From Fragilariopsis cylindrus CCMP1102 (taxonomy: Eukaryota; Bacillariophyta; Bacillariophyceae; Bacillariales; Bacillariaceae), in the NCBI GenBank assembly GCA_900095095.1, contig FMBT01000317.1, positions 186,001-250,000 on the forward strand: a DNA stretch of 64,000 bases, given 5' to 3'. The notes beneath the pieces are model-generated. The model searched no databases, was not told the DNA's origin, and worked only from the letters and a program-made list of their open reading frames with translations. Positions 1 through 13,100 of this stretch are shown piece by piece; within the stretch, counting starts at the first letter, position 1; every line of letters begins with the position of its first letter. The translations under genes were made by a program, and so were the position numbers.

Positions 1-919
1 TAGTAACAACACAATATACACTGAATTGTAGTTTGGTATTTTCATTGAAATAGTAGAATATGATGTGATGTATCAAGAAACAGTGAAGCAGCTGCTTTAT
101 GCACAAGCATGATGTATTATCATGATAAGGGCAAATGATGTGGAGTCAGTCATCACAATATCTAGCGACTAAATTTAATTGAAGAAGGAAAACAATCTGG
201 ATTGCAAGCAATGTTGCTAATACTGTACAAATATTGCAGCCTTGTGTTGAAGAATCCACCCTTTGAGGTTGAAGCTGATCCATTAATTCACCATATGAAT
301 GGCAGTTACTTGCTTTAACTTGAATTTTGTGTATAAAGTTTACATTTATACCTTCATCACATACATAATGTACCAAATGATACTAATGGATGCAACCGTG
401 ATAGAATCAACCGAACATCCGGACATTTGTTGCATTTTTGAGGTTCACACAGTTTCATGCTAGTCATAAAATCACTTTGTTCAGTCATCACGTTCAGCAT
501 TGAACTATATGAATTGTTCAAAGATACATATATACTCAAGCATAGATAAAACTTAGCGTGCACTGCACTGCACTGCACTGCACTGCACAGTATTGAATAG
601 ATGTACGACTTTATGCGCTATCATCCATAGGACAAGATATTAATGTCGAAAAAGAATGTGAAGATAAGATGGAGTAACATGCTGTAGTCCACGGCATATA
701 GTTCGGATATTAATTTGAATGAAGTTAATTTATTCTACAGGCGTTAATTTTTATTGACAATTTGTCTTTAGAGCTTCTTAGGTTCTGACAGAGTTCATAC
801 AATAAACTCTGGAATAGCGCAAACTATCTATGCTCAATATCCTATAGATTTCGCTAAACTAAATATAGAAGCTCAAATCAGTTTCCTCTTTCGCTGAACT
901 GATTGGTGGGACATTTCTT
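1..919. other. Intergenic stretch, no gene recognised
   Basis: Only short open frames occur here, with no recognisable protein and no conserved start context. The stretch lies downstream of the minus-strand Sec1 gene. It is AT-rich and contains one pentanucleotide microsatellite. No tRNA-like or other structured RNA was seen. Confidence 0.6.
561..588. repeat. (CACTG)n microsatellite
   Basis: About five and a half tandem copies of CACTG are visible in non-coding DNA downstream of the Sec1 gene. No function is implied. Confidence 0.9.
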
Positions 920-3433
920 TTATGATGTAAGGGTCTTCAGGTCGTCCATGAATTCTTCAGGGCTAACAAATTTTGTTGAACCAGCAATGATCTCTCGGGA
1001 TTGTTTTTCCATGACATCCCTAGTAACGCGTAGTTCCGAAAAAGAGAGACCACCGACCATGAACATAATATTACGTCCTCCTTCGTAAGATCCTTTACCT
1101 TTCGAATCTCCGGAACTTTTACTCTTACCCCATTTGTCCGTTGATGCTCCACCCTTTTTCTAGAGCTGCGTGCGCTACTAGTAACACCGACCGATGATGA
1201 AGCGGATGATGCCGGCATCGGAATGACGCTGGGGTATTCTTGAAAATCGAGCTGATTCGACACAAGAGCTTTAATATCCCTTTGAGCGGTGGAATATATC
1301 GGCTACTGGCATACTCACTTTCTTCTTCGTCGTCGTCGACTGAATCATCAGAGGAACTCCTACTTCTAGACTCCTACGCAAACGTGTAGTTGATTCGAAT
1401 ATGTGACAGATACGAAAAGGATAGAATAAGTAAAATGCCGAATTGAAAGCAATACAATACAATACAATACATCATCATCATTCTGAACTTATTGAACACT
1501 ACTACTTACCCGAGGAAACCTTTTTTGCCGTCTTTAGCTGCGGTTGGACTCGCAGCGTTATTGCTAATTGAATCCATTGCAATCTTGCTGAGACTCTCCA
1601 ACGTTTGCAACTCCTTCCGGCCAAGCTGTGCTGCACGAAGTAAGCGATCTTTATCGCCCCTACTTAACCCACCCTGACTAATTGTAGCTATTAGCATCAA
1701 ACGAAGTCTATCATCCGGATCTTGAATACGGATCAGAGCGGACTCGCATCTGCTGATCGTTTCTGCAGTTTTCACAGTTCGATCGTCATCGTCTTTTCCT
1801 GTAGCCAAGGTTTGTTCTACGTCACTCAAGTCCAGCAATCCAAGTTTGTTGAATTTATCCATACAGTCATGGGCAATATGCATGTGCTGACCAAGCTTTG
1901 ACATGACCTCACGATACTCTGGTAGTTCCTTCATGGCCGATGCAAGTTGAGAAAGTGACATATTCGATCCACTTTTTTTGCGAAGAGCACTATTAGTCGA
2001 CGAATTGACAACATCTTGAATTCTACCCGATAAAACTTCTATTACTTGCGCAATATGATTCCCTCGCATTTCAACCCACAATTTGTCCTTATCGTTGAGT
2101 AAAACATCCTTATCTTCCTTAATACTCGGATTTTCTTGCGACTCTGCTTTGTATGTGATTTTATCACCCTCTATGGTCAGCAAGTCGTTGACCATAGATT
2201 GATATGTAAAGTCGTGCATCAATGGTGTCAAACAGTCCGAAGAGCGATCCAATAATAATAACGTAGAGCGGTCCCTTTCTGAGTTCTTTGCGGGACAATT
2301 TCCACTTCCGTGATACCACCATGCTGGGTTTGAACCGACATATTCATCCATTTTCATTTTGAACAAATCAGCTAGACTGTACAAACTTTCGATTTTTGTT
2401 TGAATCGAATGTAGGGTATTCATTTAGGGTCGCACAAAGAGTAACAAGTTTCTCTGCCATTTTCATCTCCGTGGGACTCATTCCACCACCTCGAATCAGT
2501 GAAGCGAAGGGATCGTTCATATCTAGTACAAATGACCGTTGTTCTCTCATCAAGAAATCAACATTGACTTCGGCCACAGCCTTTAGACGTTTAACGAGTT
2601 GCTTACATTGCTTAATTTGGTGCATCAATTGCTTTGGGATAGGGCCCAGAAAATAAAGAAACACAGCAGGTCCATATAGGATTTTAGTTTTATCGGCATA
2701 GTCATCCAACAATTTTTGGACACTTTCATTGGTAGGCGCAAGAATGTAAATAGCAGCCATATCTTTGAAGGGTGCTCGTTTCCTTTCTAAAGACTCGACA
2801 ATGGAAACTTGTTGTTCCATAATATCATACATCCCAACAGCCGCTGAAATAACTTTCATACCTGGTTCATCCACGATTAAGACCTTCCATCCTGGATGAG
2901 CGTCTGTATTGAATAGATTAAGGAAATGGTATTGATAGATATTAGTTCGTTCAGAAAAAAAAGGGAAAATGAAAAAAAAAAGTGAGATCAAAATCATCGA
3001 AAATTAGGAATATAAATATGTATGAATATACCGTATACGCAATGTTCTCTCAAACTATTAACTAAATAAACTCACTGGCAGCAGACTGGAAAACATCGTC
3101 TGTGAATCTTTTTCGTACAACCTCCATTAAACTTTGTTGAGGAATTTGAGGACCGGCATTACTATCTCTACTACTATAACCACTAGTACGAGAAGTGCGT
3201 GGTGCAGCCGCACTAGATTTCCTACTAGAAGAAGAACTCGATTTAGAGCTCGGTCTTGAGGAGCTTGTCGGTCTTGATGACGACGATGATGATGAGGGTC
3301 TTGAGGAACTCGATGGTCGTGATGATGACCCCGATGAAGAGCTCGTCGGTCGTGCTGAGGACCCCCCACCCGAAGTGAATGCCGATGAAGGCTTATTACG
3401 AGCACTGCCACCAGATCGCCTTGCGGAAGACAT
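920..3433 (-). CDS. Sec1/Munc18-family syntaxin-binding protein
   Basis: SM proteins bind syntaxin-type SNAREs and control vesicle fusion. The first exon (3433-3076) encodes an unusual Ser/Arg-rich head of about 100 residues and then the family start 'SLMEVVRKRF'. Exon 2 (from 2903) gives 'WKVLIVDEPGMKVIS', 'IYILAPTNESV' and 'AEVNVDFLMREQRSFVLD'. Exon 3 gives 'LLLLDRSSDCLTPLMHDFTYQ' (only slightly varied from other SM proteins). The last exon ends with 'NIMFMVGGLSFSELR', 'IIAGST' and 'PEEFMDDLKTL', the typical C-terminus, and stops at 920. Introns are about 3075-2904 and 1509-1366; the second contains an (AATAC)n repeat. Predicted length is about 730 residues. The frame changes near 2370-2420, near 1270 and at an A5G3 run near 1150. 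Each shift lies inside conserved family sequence, so assembly indels are likelier than loss of the gene. Which SM subtype (Sec1, Vps45, Sly1) is not settled; Sec1 fits best. Confidence 0.93.
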
Positions 3434-4226
3434 GTTAGTTGCTGAGGTTCAATATATACTCTTAAATTTTATAATATTAGTGGCAACTGATTGTTTAAAA
3501 TCTCCAAGGAGGATGTTGTTGTCGTCGTTTATGATTTGTGAGTGTGTTGTGTTACAATGATGCTCAAATGTGTTACAAAATCTTAACTGTACGCGCAATC
3601 TAGCAATAAGCGAAGATACTAGAAATAACCACTGTTATGACTTGGCGGCAGTCATCGTCTATTGATGATCGTTATGTGTTGCCTGACTACTTCCTCCGTG
3701 CACCCCTAACTTCAGGAGTGCTATCGTCTGAAAATTTAGCGTTCGTAAATTAGGTTGAACCCTTAAAATCTTCGCTTATTTTTATTTTTTTCGTACATTT
3801 CGCATTTTGTGGGTAGATTTTAAGGATTCAAAGCGCTCTTATGGTCTAACAATTCCATACGATAGCGCGCCTGAAGTTAGGGGAGCACGGAGGAAGTACC
3901 GTATTATTCGCACATTTTCTTCGATACACAAAACTCTGTGAGCAAAGAAACTGTCAGTCACGTTTATTCAGTCACGTTACAACGCGTCCTCGAATATAAT
4001 TTCACAGAGATGCTAACTTACTGTACTCCAAGAAAGCAAAGTAGTCGATAAAGAGTTTGTTAACTTTCCTTACTGATCACCGAATTACAATTCTTTGCAT
4101 TCCAACCACACAGGAGACAATTAATTTTTGATAGTGTATGTAAATTTGTTGTACTGTACTATGTGAATATGGTATTTTTTAGTTTATTCGTTCTAGCTAC
4201 GTACGTACGTTTGTTGTTTAAAAAGT
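3434..4226. other. Intergenic region between Sec1 and HflX genes, holds a MITE
   Basis: This lies upstream of the Sec1 start and downstream of the HflX stop. Apart from the inverted-repeat element at 3688-3898 I see no gene. A short ACGTACGTACGT-type palindrome sits near 4198-4209. Confidence 0.6.
3688..3898. mobile_element. MITE-like inverted-repeat element, copy 1
   Basis: The ends are inverted copies of each other over about 42 bases. The left end reads TACTTCCTCCGTGCACCCCT and the reverse complement of the right end is the same but for one base there; similarity runs on through CTAACTTCAGG to GCTATCGT. TA flanks both ends, as expected of a TA target duplication in the Tc1/mariner or a similar superfamily. 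It has no coding capacity, and the interior is AT-rich with GGGTAGATTTTAAGG on the right side. A second copy lies at 22808-23025 with the same ends and the same interior motif. Family assignment is inference. Confidence 0.75.
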
Positions 4227-6264
4227 TCATTCAGAACTGTGACGTCCTCGACCAATCGCTACCCAATCAATTTCATTATCATCGGTGCTTGCTTGCTCTA
4301 TTGTTTGGTCGACATTCTGATTAGTTCCCGCAACATTATACTTTTCTAATCGACTCGCAGTTGAAGGTGGAACTTTTCCTAATACATAAGTTCCGTCTGG
4401 CCGATAGTCTATTGTTTCTATCACACCTTGTTCATGAATAACACTCAAATCCTGTCCTTTGCTATAAGGAATTACCAATTCGATGTCAACCAACATATCA
4501 TTTAATGACTCCTCGACGGCTTCAACGAAATCGTCCATACCTTCACCAAATAGAGCAGAAACAGCTACCGTCTTGTCTGCGAATGCCGCCTCGTACTTAA
4601 GATATTCAGCGTCTTCTTCGCTTAGAAGGTCAATCTTGTTTAATACTCGTACAATAGGCTTGTCAGCCACTCCCATATCAGATAATACAGCGAGGACCGC
4701 TCGTTCCTGTTTTTCCCATGCCGGGTTAGCAACATCGATGACATGTACCAACACATCAGCTTCTTCAACTTCCTCTAAGGTAGCTCGGAATGCTGCGACG
4801 AGACCAGTTGGCAGTTTTTGAATAAAACCTACGGTGTCGGTCAAAAGAAATTCCGGATGTGCGGATTCTCCAGGTAACTTGACTTTCCGTGTGGTCGGAT
4901 CTAATGTCGCAAATAGCATACTTTCTGCCATGACACCAGCCTTCGTCAAAGCATTTAGGACACTACTTTTTCCGGCGTTAGTATATCCGACAAGTGACAG
5001 AAGGGGAAGACCTGTACGTTTCCGACCACGTCTATGTATCGTACGCTGCTTCTGTACATTATCGATCTTTTTCTTTAACACTAATATACGGTCTCGGATA
5101 AGTCGTTTATCGATTTCTAACTGTGACTCACCCATACCACGTAATCCAACTCCACCCGCACCTGATCCCCCTTGCCGCTCTAAATGCGTCCACATTTTTG
5201 TCAATCTCGGTTCCGATATTCTGCATTGCTAAATCAACTTGAAGCTTACCCTCTCTGGTTTTGGCATGTTGTGCAAAAATATCCAATATGAGAGCCGTAC
5301 GATCGATGACCTTAATTTCTTGTTCTGAGCCTAAAAAGTCATTTTCAAGCTTTTCTTTATTGAAGATATTTTCGAGTGACTTTTGTTGCCCGGGACTTAA
5401 TTCCGCATCAAAGATAATTGTACAACAATCATTTTCGTCCATAAGTTTCCTAGCTTCTTCAACCTTCCCCGATCCGATATACGTCTTAGGTTCGATTACT
5501 TTTTGTCGTTGAATGATTTCTACTGATAGTTCTAATCCAGCCGTTTTAATCAATTCTCTCATTTCAATCATACTTTCCTCAAGAGAAAAACATGGAGGTT
5601 CCGCAGCTTCTCCACTTAATGGATCGTAATATAAATCTGCTTTTTTTGCCTTACGTTGTGCAGTCAAATCTTCTACGCCGACTAAAATGCATCGTTCAAT
5701 CTTACGTCGAATACCCCTTTCATCAGTATATAATCGATCTTCTCGTTCTGTGAGCATGTCATCTTCCTCTCGATCAAAAAAGGAAAAATCATCGTCTTGT
5801 TTTTCATTGATAAATTCTGATGATGGAATCACATCACTAGTAGTTGATAATGATCCAGGAATATCAGACATGGGTGGTGGTTCTACTTGATCTTCTTCTA
5901 CTTGATATAGTCCATCACCACCGTCTTGGCTCGTCGTCGTCGTCGTCGTCGTCACTGTCGAGTCTAATGTGAAAAGGGGTGCAGGCTCTTCGTTGTCGTC
6001 GTCACCGTCTTTTATGGTTTTACCCTCGGGAGGTGGGGGAGTTGAAACTGCATACAATAGTGAATGACGACGACGAGAATAAGATACTGATGGTGATGTC
6101 GACGTAGTAGATGCCGAGATCTGGCTAGCGGGAACAAATGCTTGACACGATTGAAAGCGAGGAACAACGCCAACCAGAGATATTATAACAATAGCTGCTG
6201 TTATAAATAATGATATCCTCCTTTCGTTATTGAAACTACTTGATATCGCTTTCACCATCTTCAT
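4227..6264 (-). CDS. hflX: HflX-type ribosome-associated GTPase, plastid-targeted
   Basis: HflX GTPases bind the large ribosomal subunit and rescue or split stalled ribosomes. The N-terminus has basic residues, a hydrophobic stretch (about residues 18-35) and 'SCQAFVPAS', an ASAF-like cleavage motif followed by a Ser/Thr-rich transit region. That points to import into the complex plastid. An acidic, low-complexity linker follows. The HflX domain contains '[11 protein letters not shown]', '[14 protein letters not shown]', 'EGKLQVDLA' and the glycine-rich '[19 protein letters not shown]'. The G domain has G1 'GYTNAGKS', G3 'DTVGF' and G4 'NKID'. Predicted length is about 680 residues with no intron. 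One frame change near 5215-5230 separates 'LAM' from '[11 protein letters not shown]'. The flanks match the family on both sides, so it is probably an extra base in the assembly. Confidence 0.95.
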
Positions 6265-6810
6265 TATAGTTTTCGTAGATTATCTACCGACTTGACCAGC
6301 TCCTTCAATATTTGGCTGTACAGTAATTTGTTTTGGGATGGCACAAGGTGGGTATTATTCGCTTTCTGGGCTGCTTCTTGTACAGTACATTCAATGTTGA
6401 AATACGTAAAAAATAATTATGATGAACTTCAAACATTGGCGACGATGCGACGGTCACGATCGAAACTCTTTGATGTGTTGTTCTATTTTATTTTTATGGT
6501 GGCGAAGGATGATTTGTTGATTGATTCACAAAAAAGCGCTGTTTGCATTTTCAAATTTCCCCCTTTCATTACTCTCCCTGCCTACTACTGAATCGAATGA
6601 AGAAACCCTTCCGTATTATTTGTCGAACTAGTCGTCGTTCCACATTTTCAAATTTATGATCATCATCTTTAGGGCATCTTCTATCCTTTGACCCTCTAGC
6701 CTATTTAGTTACCGTACTGTAGTTACTTTATCATAAATCAAATTTCCTCTATTTCGTCTAGTGACAAGGGAGGAAAGGACAACAAAAATACCAATACCAT
6801 CCTATGCATT
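6265..6810. promoter_or_regulatory. Divergent promoter region between HflX and lipase genes
   Basis: The two flanking genes start outward from this 546-base gap, so it should hold both promoters. I recognise no specific element. Short open frames here look like chance. Confidence 0.4.
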
Positions 6811-8725
6811 ATGAGGAATTCTAATGCTTTGTCCTGGCGAAGAAGTGGTCCATCGTCATTGGTTGTTGTCTTCGTCGCTGTCACTCAACTTCTGTTGATG
6901 ACAGCAGCAGTAGTAGCAACGGCGAAAAGTTTATCATCAAACAACGACATTCCTTACCGTCTTCTAGCGAAGGTCGTACAGGAAAAAATATCACAAAATA
7001 GTGATAGTGAGGACCTTGAGGATCAAAAAATACCATCTATTCAAAAGCTAGCCAAAACTCTTTCAAAATTAGCATCCAGTCAACAAACTTTTAAGGTAAG
7101 TTTGTTGTTGTTGTTGTCGTTGTTATTATTTATGTCGTTGATGTTGTTGTCGATCTCGATTGCTTTGTTTCGTAAACGAAATGAAAATAAAATTCTAACA
7201 CGAAATTTTTTCAATCCCCAACAAACAAAACTAAAAATCAAAAACAAAGGGTTTAGATGGTGCAGCACATGTGGCTTATCGAAGTACACATACTGCGGAT
7301 GGTGTTGCCGATACATCTGTTTCTGGTAGAGCACAGCGTAGTGCAGCACGATTAACAGCAGTGGCTGAAGCTTTGTACGCATGCGAATTGATAGAAATAG
7401 TAGAAAATCCGGAACTTGCATTAGAATTAGACAGACAAAATAAAGAAGTTATACTTAACGTGACAATAGGAGGAGGAAGAAGAAGAAAAACAACAAATGA
7501 AGATAATAATAGTAATAATAATAATGGCGTCGATAATGATAATGATACATTTGGAGAAGAAGACACGCTTTCATTTTCTGTACTAGTCATATATGAACCA
7601 TTTTATAGTGGTGGAATGGGTTTAAATCACGGTAGTATTCTTTCTCAGGCAGCAACATCAACAAAAACAAATCCATCGAAATCTAAGAATGATGGAGGAC
7701 GATTAATAGTCGTCTTAGGTGATTGTTCTTCGTCGTCGGCAATGATAATCATATAAGTAATAATAATAATAATAAGATCGATCTATCAAGAGAATACAAC
7801 TGTTATCATGGAAACCTCAAATGATTAAATTATCGAGCGGACTAGTCACGAATGAAGTAGCATCAGTACAACCTAAACTATTCAAAACTGCTGGTGAGAT
7901 TATAACGTTATGGGACCACACTTGAGACAATACAATACATCTGCTGTTCACTTTGTTGGACATTCTCTGGCAGGCGGAGTTGCTAGTTTAGCTGCATGTA
8001 TACTAGACGGTGTAATACCTATGCCAAAAGTAAGAACGAAGAAAAAAGCAAGAAACAAACGGAAGAAGAAAATTACAAAAACAGCAACAACAAACGAAGA
8101 AGAAGAAAATACAACTATAATTCCTGATAAAATAATGCAATCAACTCGAAAGAAGATAAGATGAATTCAGATGAAGATGGCGAAGAGAAGAAGAAGAGGT
8201 TGTCCCTTTAAAACCACTGAATGGGCTGGGAAGAGGACGATCCTCGGCTTTGACTTTAGGACTCCACCATGTCTATCTAGTAATGTACTTGGCGCCTTTT
8301 GTACATCGTTTGTTTACGGTGACGATATAGTATGTCGGACGACCGAAGACAGTATAAGTCGACTAGTAAAGAGGATAGAAAGAAATTACATGGTGGATAC
8401 GTTGGTAGAAAATTGGGTTGGATGTCAGATACATTAAGTCTTACCGTATCTAGTTTACAAAGTCATGCACATGGTAGTGAAGGTGAAGAGGCAAATTGTC
8501 TATACCCGGACGCGCGTACCTTGTCCGGCCACGAAAATTGGGAGGCATATGTAGTATACATGAAGTTGGGAATTTAAAAAAGGGTGGTAGAGAGGCATTA
8601 CGAGAAGCTTATTGTGGCAAATGCATGATGTACTATTAAGTACAAGTATGTGGAAACATCACAACTTAGAATCATACATAAAAGGTCTAGATCGAACACA
8701 ACTACGTGGTGTTGCAGATGAATAA
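6811..8725 (+). CDS. Class-3 (sn1-diacylglycerol-type) lipase, fragmented
   Basis: The protein starts with an Arg-rich head and a hydrophobic segment (residues about 18-40), so it is secretory or membrane-anchored. After an intron at about 7096-7249 come 'GLDGAAHVAYRSTHTADG', an Asn-rich insert and 'SFSVLVIYEPFYSGGMGLNHGS'. Further on are 'SSGLVTNEVASVQPKLFKTA' and 'VHFVGHSLAGGVASLAA' (near 7950-8000), the GxSxG nucleophile motif of lipases. The later part has 'FCTSFVYGDDIVCRTTEDSI', which resembles the post-nucleophile region of sn1-specific diacylglycerol lipases, and ends 'LESYIKGLDRTQLRGVADE'. The product should cleave acyl chains from glycerolipids. The frame changes at least five times between 7700 and 8640. 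This could be assembly error, but the density is higher than in neighbouring genes, so decay is possible. Confidence 0.8.
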
Positions 8726-8990
8726 TAGTACTTGTAATAGTATGTATAGTATGTTATGCCTCTCTTATTTTATATACAACAAAAGGATATTAAACCATAA
8801 ACAATGTCGGTATTTTTATTTGAATACACAATTATGGCAGATTATTTTATTATTTATTATTTATTCCAACAATATAGAAACCTGCAATGATCTTGTATCG
8901 ACTCCCTTTATTTTTAGCCTATATGAAATAAGTACATAATAGATTCTGTACTCAACAACAACAACTACTTGGACACCAATCGATAAGCAT

Positions 8991-9717
8991 TCACTCTATT
9001 CTCCGAAAGACACTCCAATCTTGTCTAGAATCGTTACTCAATCTGTATTCGTCATTGCAGAACATCGTATCAAACCATCCAGCTCCAATCGGCGGAAGAT
9101 TGATTTCTTTATCCCACACAATTGCTGTTGCACCTGTAAATTCAAATGCAACACGATCAAATTCTTCATCTTCCACATTTCCATTGTTCTCGTTCTTATT
9201 ATCATCATTATTCTCATTCTCATTCTCTACATCAACAGCAGTACAAGTACCAGCCACAATAAATTGACCACCACCTTCAAATTCTATTATATTATTTATT
9301 TTTTGGGTATTATATAAATCTAAATTTTGTGTTATCGATGAAACATCTGCAAATGGCCATAATGATGTTTTGAAAAAGTTAATTTCTTTTTCAGTGGTAT
9401 ATATAAGTTCCCATCGACCTGATAAAGATTCTCTTTGATCATTATCATCGTCGCCATTATTGTCATTACGTAATTTACCTAATTTCAATCATTTTTTCTT
9501 TAATCTTTGTTTCATATGACGTATCAAGACCATTATTTGATGCAACAATTAGACTATACAATTCTGGAAGTAAAACATTCTTGATATTACTGTTTATGTT
9601 GTTGATTTTTGGAGGTGAAAACAAATCTTTTAGAAAAAATGCTGAGGACGCCGACGATGATAGAAAAAGGAGATAGCCGTAATAGTAAAGCTTATTAGCT
9701 CCTGAAATAATTCGCAT
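8991..9717 (-). CDS. PAP/fibrillin family plastid lipid-associated protein
   Basis: The N-terminus has a hydrophobic signal-like stretch followed by 'SSASSAFFLKDLF', a good ASAF plastid-import motif. The mature part shows the family hallmarks 'LSGRWELIYTTEKE', 'PFADVSSITQNLD', 'FTGATAIVWDKEINLPPIG' and a terminal 'FRRIE'. Fibrillins bind lipids in plastoglobules and thylakoids. Predicted length is about 240 residues, as usual for small fibrillins. An acidic Asn/Glu-rich insert sits mid-protein. The frame changes at about 9475-9488, between 'KIKEKMIEI' and 'GKLRNDNN'. An intron there is not supported, because 'LSGRWELIYTT' follows only 20 residues on in the new frame. Confidence 0.85.
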
Positions 9718-10169
9718 GCTTGTAGTGTCTTCTTATAGTCGATTTCTCTGGTAGCTACAGTATGTCTTTTAGATCCAGATTCGTTTTTGTGGATATGCTC
9801 TAAGATTGAAAATGTATTGTTTAGTGTATGTTGAATGTGACCGATCTTCATCTAACTCTATCATTTGAGGGCGGTGCGCAGTAAATTTTTTGGTTCTTCA
9901 TAAAACCTATATTACGACGTACATCAGTACAGGACAGTATTATTTCACCCTTGAGACTATGTTTGATTGATACAAAAAGAGACTAACCACTATTACTACA
10001 CTTCATCAGCACGGCATTTCTACAGTGTGGTTCTTATGAAGAAGACAGCAGACATCATGGATAATCTCTTAGTCCTATACTACTACTACTACTACTGCAA
10101 AGTTAATATTAATTATTGATAACATTATACTGTATAGTCTAAAAGTATTTCTGATTTGAAAACTATATT
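9718..10169. other. Intergenic gap between fibrillin and PRP8 genes
   Basis: This is upstream of the fibrillin gene and downstream of the PRP8 stop. It contains a short (TAC)n repeat at about 10078-10097. No gene seen. Confidence 0.6.
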
Positions 10170-13100
10170 TTACGCGAGGGCGTTCTCGAAATCTGCACCC
10201 TCGTTCGGATCATCCCCATCTTCCATTTGCGCAAATGAAAGAAAGTGTTGTGGTCGGTGACATTCAGCGTAAAAAACTTCCGGGGAATCCATCTTGAGCG
10301 AATAATCCATGGAAACGCTATGTTTTACACCCTGGAAGTTGTAATTCCAGCCTAGTCCATCGCGTGGAACCATGAAAAATCCTTTGAACCGGTCGCTAAG
10401 CAACATTTGTACTTTTTCGAAACAATTTGAGGAATAATCTTGTGCGTTTGCCACACCTCCCGCAATGTTTCTGCTTTTCTTACCCCATTCAATTCCTTGC
10501 TCTGTTACATGGTACGCCGTGAGAGAACACGATCCCTGAGTGAATGATGTTGTTAAAATGATTTCATTCTTTCCAGTCCATGCCTTAGGATGATCACTCA
10601 TTATGGAAGCATGGGTAACAACGTCGGGAGCTGGCAAAACCTGTGTGCCATTTTGAAGCAGCTCATTTGGTTGGGTGTGAATCCACCCAAGAGGTTCTAA
10701 GTCCTTCAGTAGGGGATCATCAGGTAATTTCTTCGGCATTGTGACGCTTTGGTGGTTACCAACCTGTGGCACCATAACGATACAACGAATTTCTCGCACC
10801 TGGTCATTATCATGGGGAGTCACACCGTAAAGGTAGCCGGAGATCTGAGTTCGAAGGTCAGCAATTGTGATAAACTTCGAGAGAATATTTTTTGGTAGCA
10901 CATAAGTCAAACCATCCTCGGAAATATCCTCGGATGACACGTAAATGTGTTTTGTTCGGAGATGAAGATTGGTAGCACTGATTGCTCTAACGCGCCAATC
11001 AGTCTTGCTCTGAAATGTTGCCGCTTCATACTGGGTGGTTGTAGTCACCACAATCTGTTCACCGTGAACATTAGTTGTCTTTGTTGTGGTAGCAGTCATC
11101 TGTGACTGTTGACGAGCAGAAGCTTCAATCTCGGCTACTTGCTGCCGCTGCACGGATGGAGGAGCAATATCCATACCAAGAATGATGTCACGAATTTCAC
11201 TTTGAGTCAAACTCGAGACATTGACATTATTTTTCTTCCCGTAATCAGCAAGAATCAAATCCTTCAACGCAACCTCTACCTTGATCCACTGTTCGTCAGT
11301 CAAGGTTGGCCAGACATGATGAGGCTCCGTGACAACGCTTCTATCCGGACGCAGGATTTGCTTGACCTTATCAGCATTAACATGAAGTCCTCTCAATATA
11401 AGAATCAATCGAGAAAAAGCTGTGTATGAGGAAATAGACTTCAGCCAGTCATCGTAGATATTGAAAAGTACCATCTGCGGTTCTGTTGCACGCAATATAA
11501 GATCACCAAACTTTTCTACCTTCATAGCAGCCTGGAAAGGAAGCTGTAATTCTGAACCCTTCAAAACAATGTTCGGAAAATCAAGACAATGGACTTCCAA
11601 AGGATCAAGCATTCCTTTTCTAGTGACAATAATCTGCTTTGGCTGCTCCTCAATAGGGAGAGACCGAATAAGAGCAGCTACTTCCTCGGCAGTCTTCCAC
11701 TTCGCTAGCTGGGAAAGACGCTTTTGTCCAGCCCATACACTAGTGTGGATGATCTTAAGGAATAGTTGACCAGTTCTCGGATTAAAAATGAAAATTGCAC
11801 CATTGATCGGTTTTGTGGTAAGATTTCCTTCGAAAGTTTTGTGGATGGTTACCCGGTAGACGTTGGTGTCATCGACAAACCAAATCACTTGGTTACTGAA
11901 CAATTCACCATAATTCTGGGAACTAAGATATGGTTCGGTTGGTTCACTTGAGTACAGTTGGAGGCCTTTCCTGATTCTCTCTCGTAAAACATACAAAGCT
12001 GGATTCGCTTTTATAATCTTTGCCATGGCTTGCTGCAACAGAGGTTTTCCACCAGGGATGTAATTACCAAAGCCGCTGTATAACGAGTAAGCCAAGTCTA
12101 CAGCAAGAAGACAGCCAGTCGGTGAGGGATAAATGCTCATGTTGTCTGTTGTATAATCAAGGTATTTTGCTCGGGCATACCGTTCAATATCGTGAGAGTC
12201 AAAATCACCCCATCGTAACTGCACATCAAGCCAGAACTTGTTGGTTGTGCTTCCATCAAAATCGTCCTTAGTATCATGCAAAAGGCTAGGTTTTGATACT
12301 GGCCACTTATAAGCGGCAAAGAGCACCAAATCTGCGACACTGCTGTTCATTTTGTATGACTTCCGAGGATGAATTGTCTCCTTCTGGACACTTTCGATTT
12401 CCAACGAATCGAGTTCCTGATCGAACACTTGAGCAATGTCCATAACAATGCTTTCGTGGATCTTTTGCCAAAGATGCGCCCGGAAGATCTGAATCAAAGA
12501 AATCTTGAGGGTGGGAATCTTTCCGTGCATAAAAATTCCGGTGAGATCTAACTGTACCTGGAATCCAACATACACATTGGCCCGGTTGATGGTTGGGGAC
12601 CACCAAAGAGTGAACCGTCTGTTTGGAATCTGAGTCAGACCAGAACGTTGAGCATTCGTTAATTTCTTGAACTTCATACTCTCTTCAAATCCAGACGCCT
12701 TCTCCCAAAATAGACCTTCCCATGTCGGGAAATACGTCCCTTTGAATAGACTATGTTCTAAAATACCTTCTACTCCGCCAAGAGCCTGAATCATATCTGT
12801 TCTGTACGCATTTAGGTTCCATAGCTTTCCATCATGACGTTGATGAGTCCACCAAAATGGATTAACTCTCAGAACTTGATATTGTTTGAATTCAGTGCGC
12901 ACTCTCCATCCTCGATCGTATGCTAAAGTGTGGCGATCCTTGCTGAAAAGTGTGTTGATTCGAGGAATTCCGCGGTCCCATGAATCCTCGAGATCCTCTA
13001 AGGTCAATCTTCTGTTTTGGCTATTTGCTTCTTGACGTTTTAGGGCATATTCTGCCCAGACTCTCTGAGAATCTACAAATTCACTCTCCCAAGGTTGCAA

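Noticed and set aside
146-578. Two small minus-strand open frames
   Set aside because: They overlap each other in different frames, have no protein-like pattern and span a microsatellite.
2360-2425. A tiny intron to explain the Sec1 frame change
   Set aside because: The only GT...AG pair that would restore the frame is 10 bases long, too short for splicing.
3195-3560. Acidic plus-strand frame opposite the Ser-rich head of the Sec1 gene
   Set aside because: It mirrors the Ser codons in antisense; the minus frame continues into conserved Sec1 sequence.
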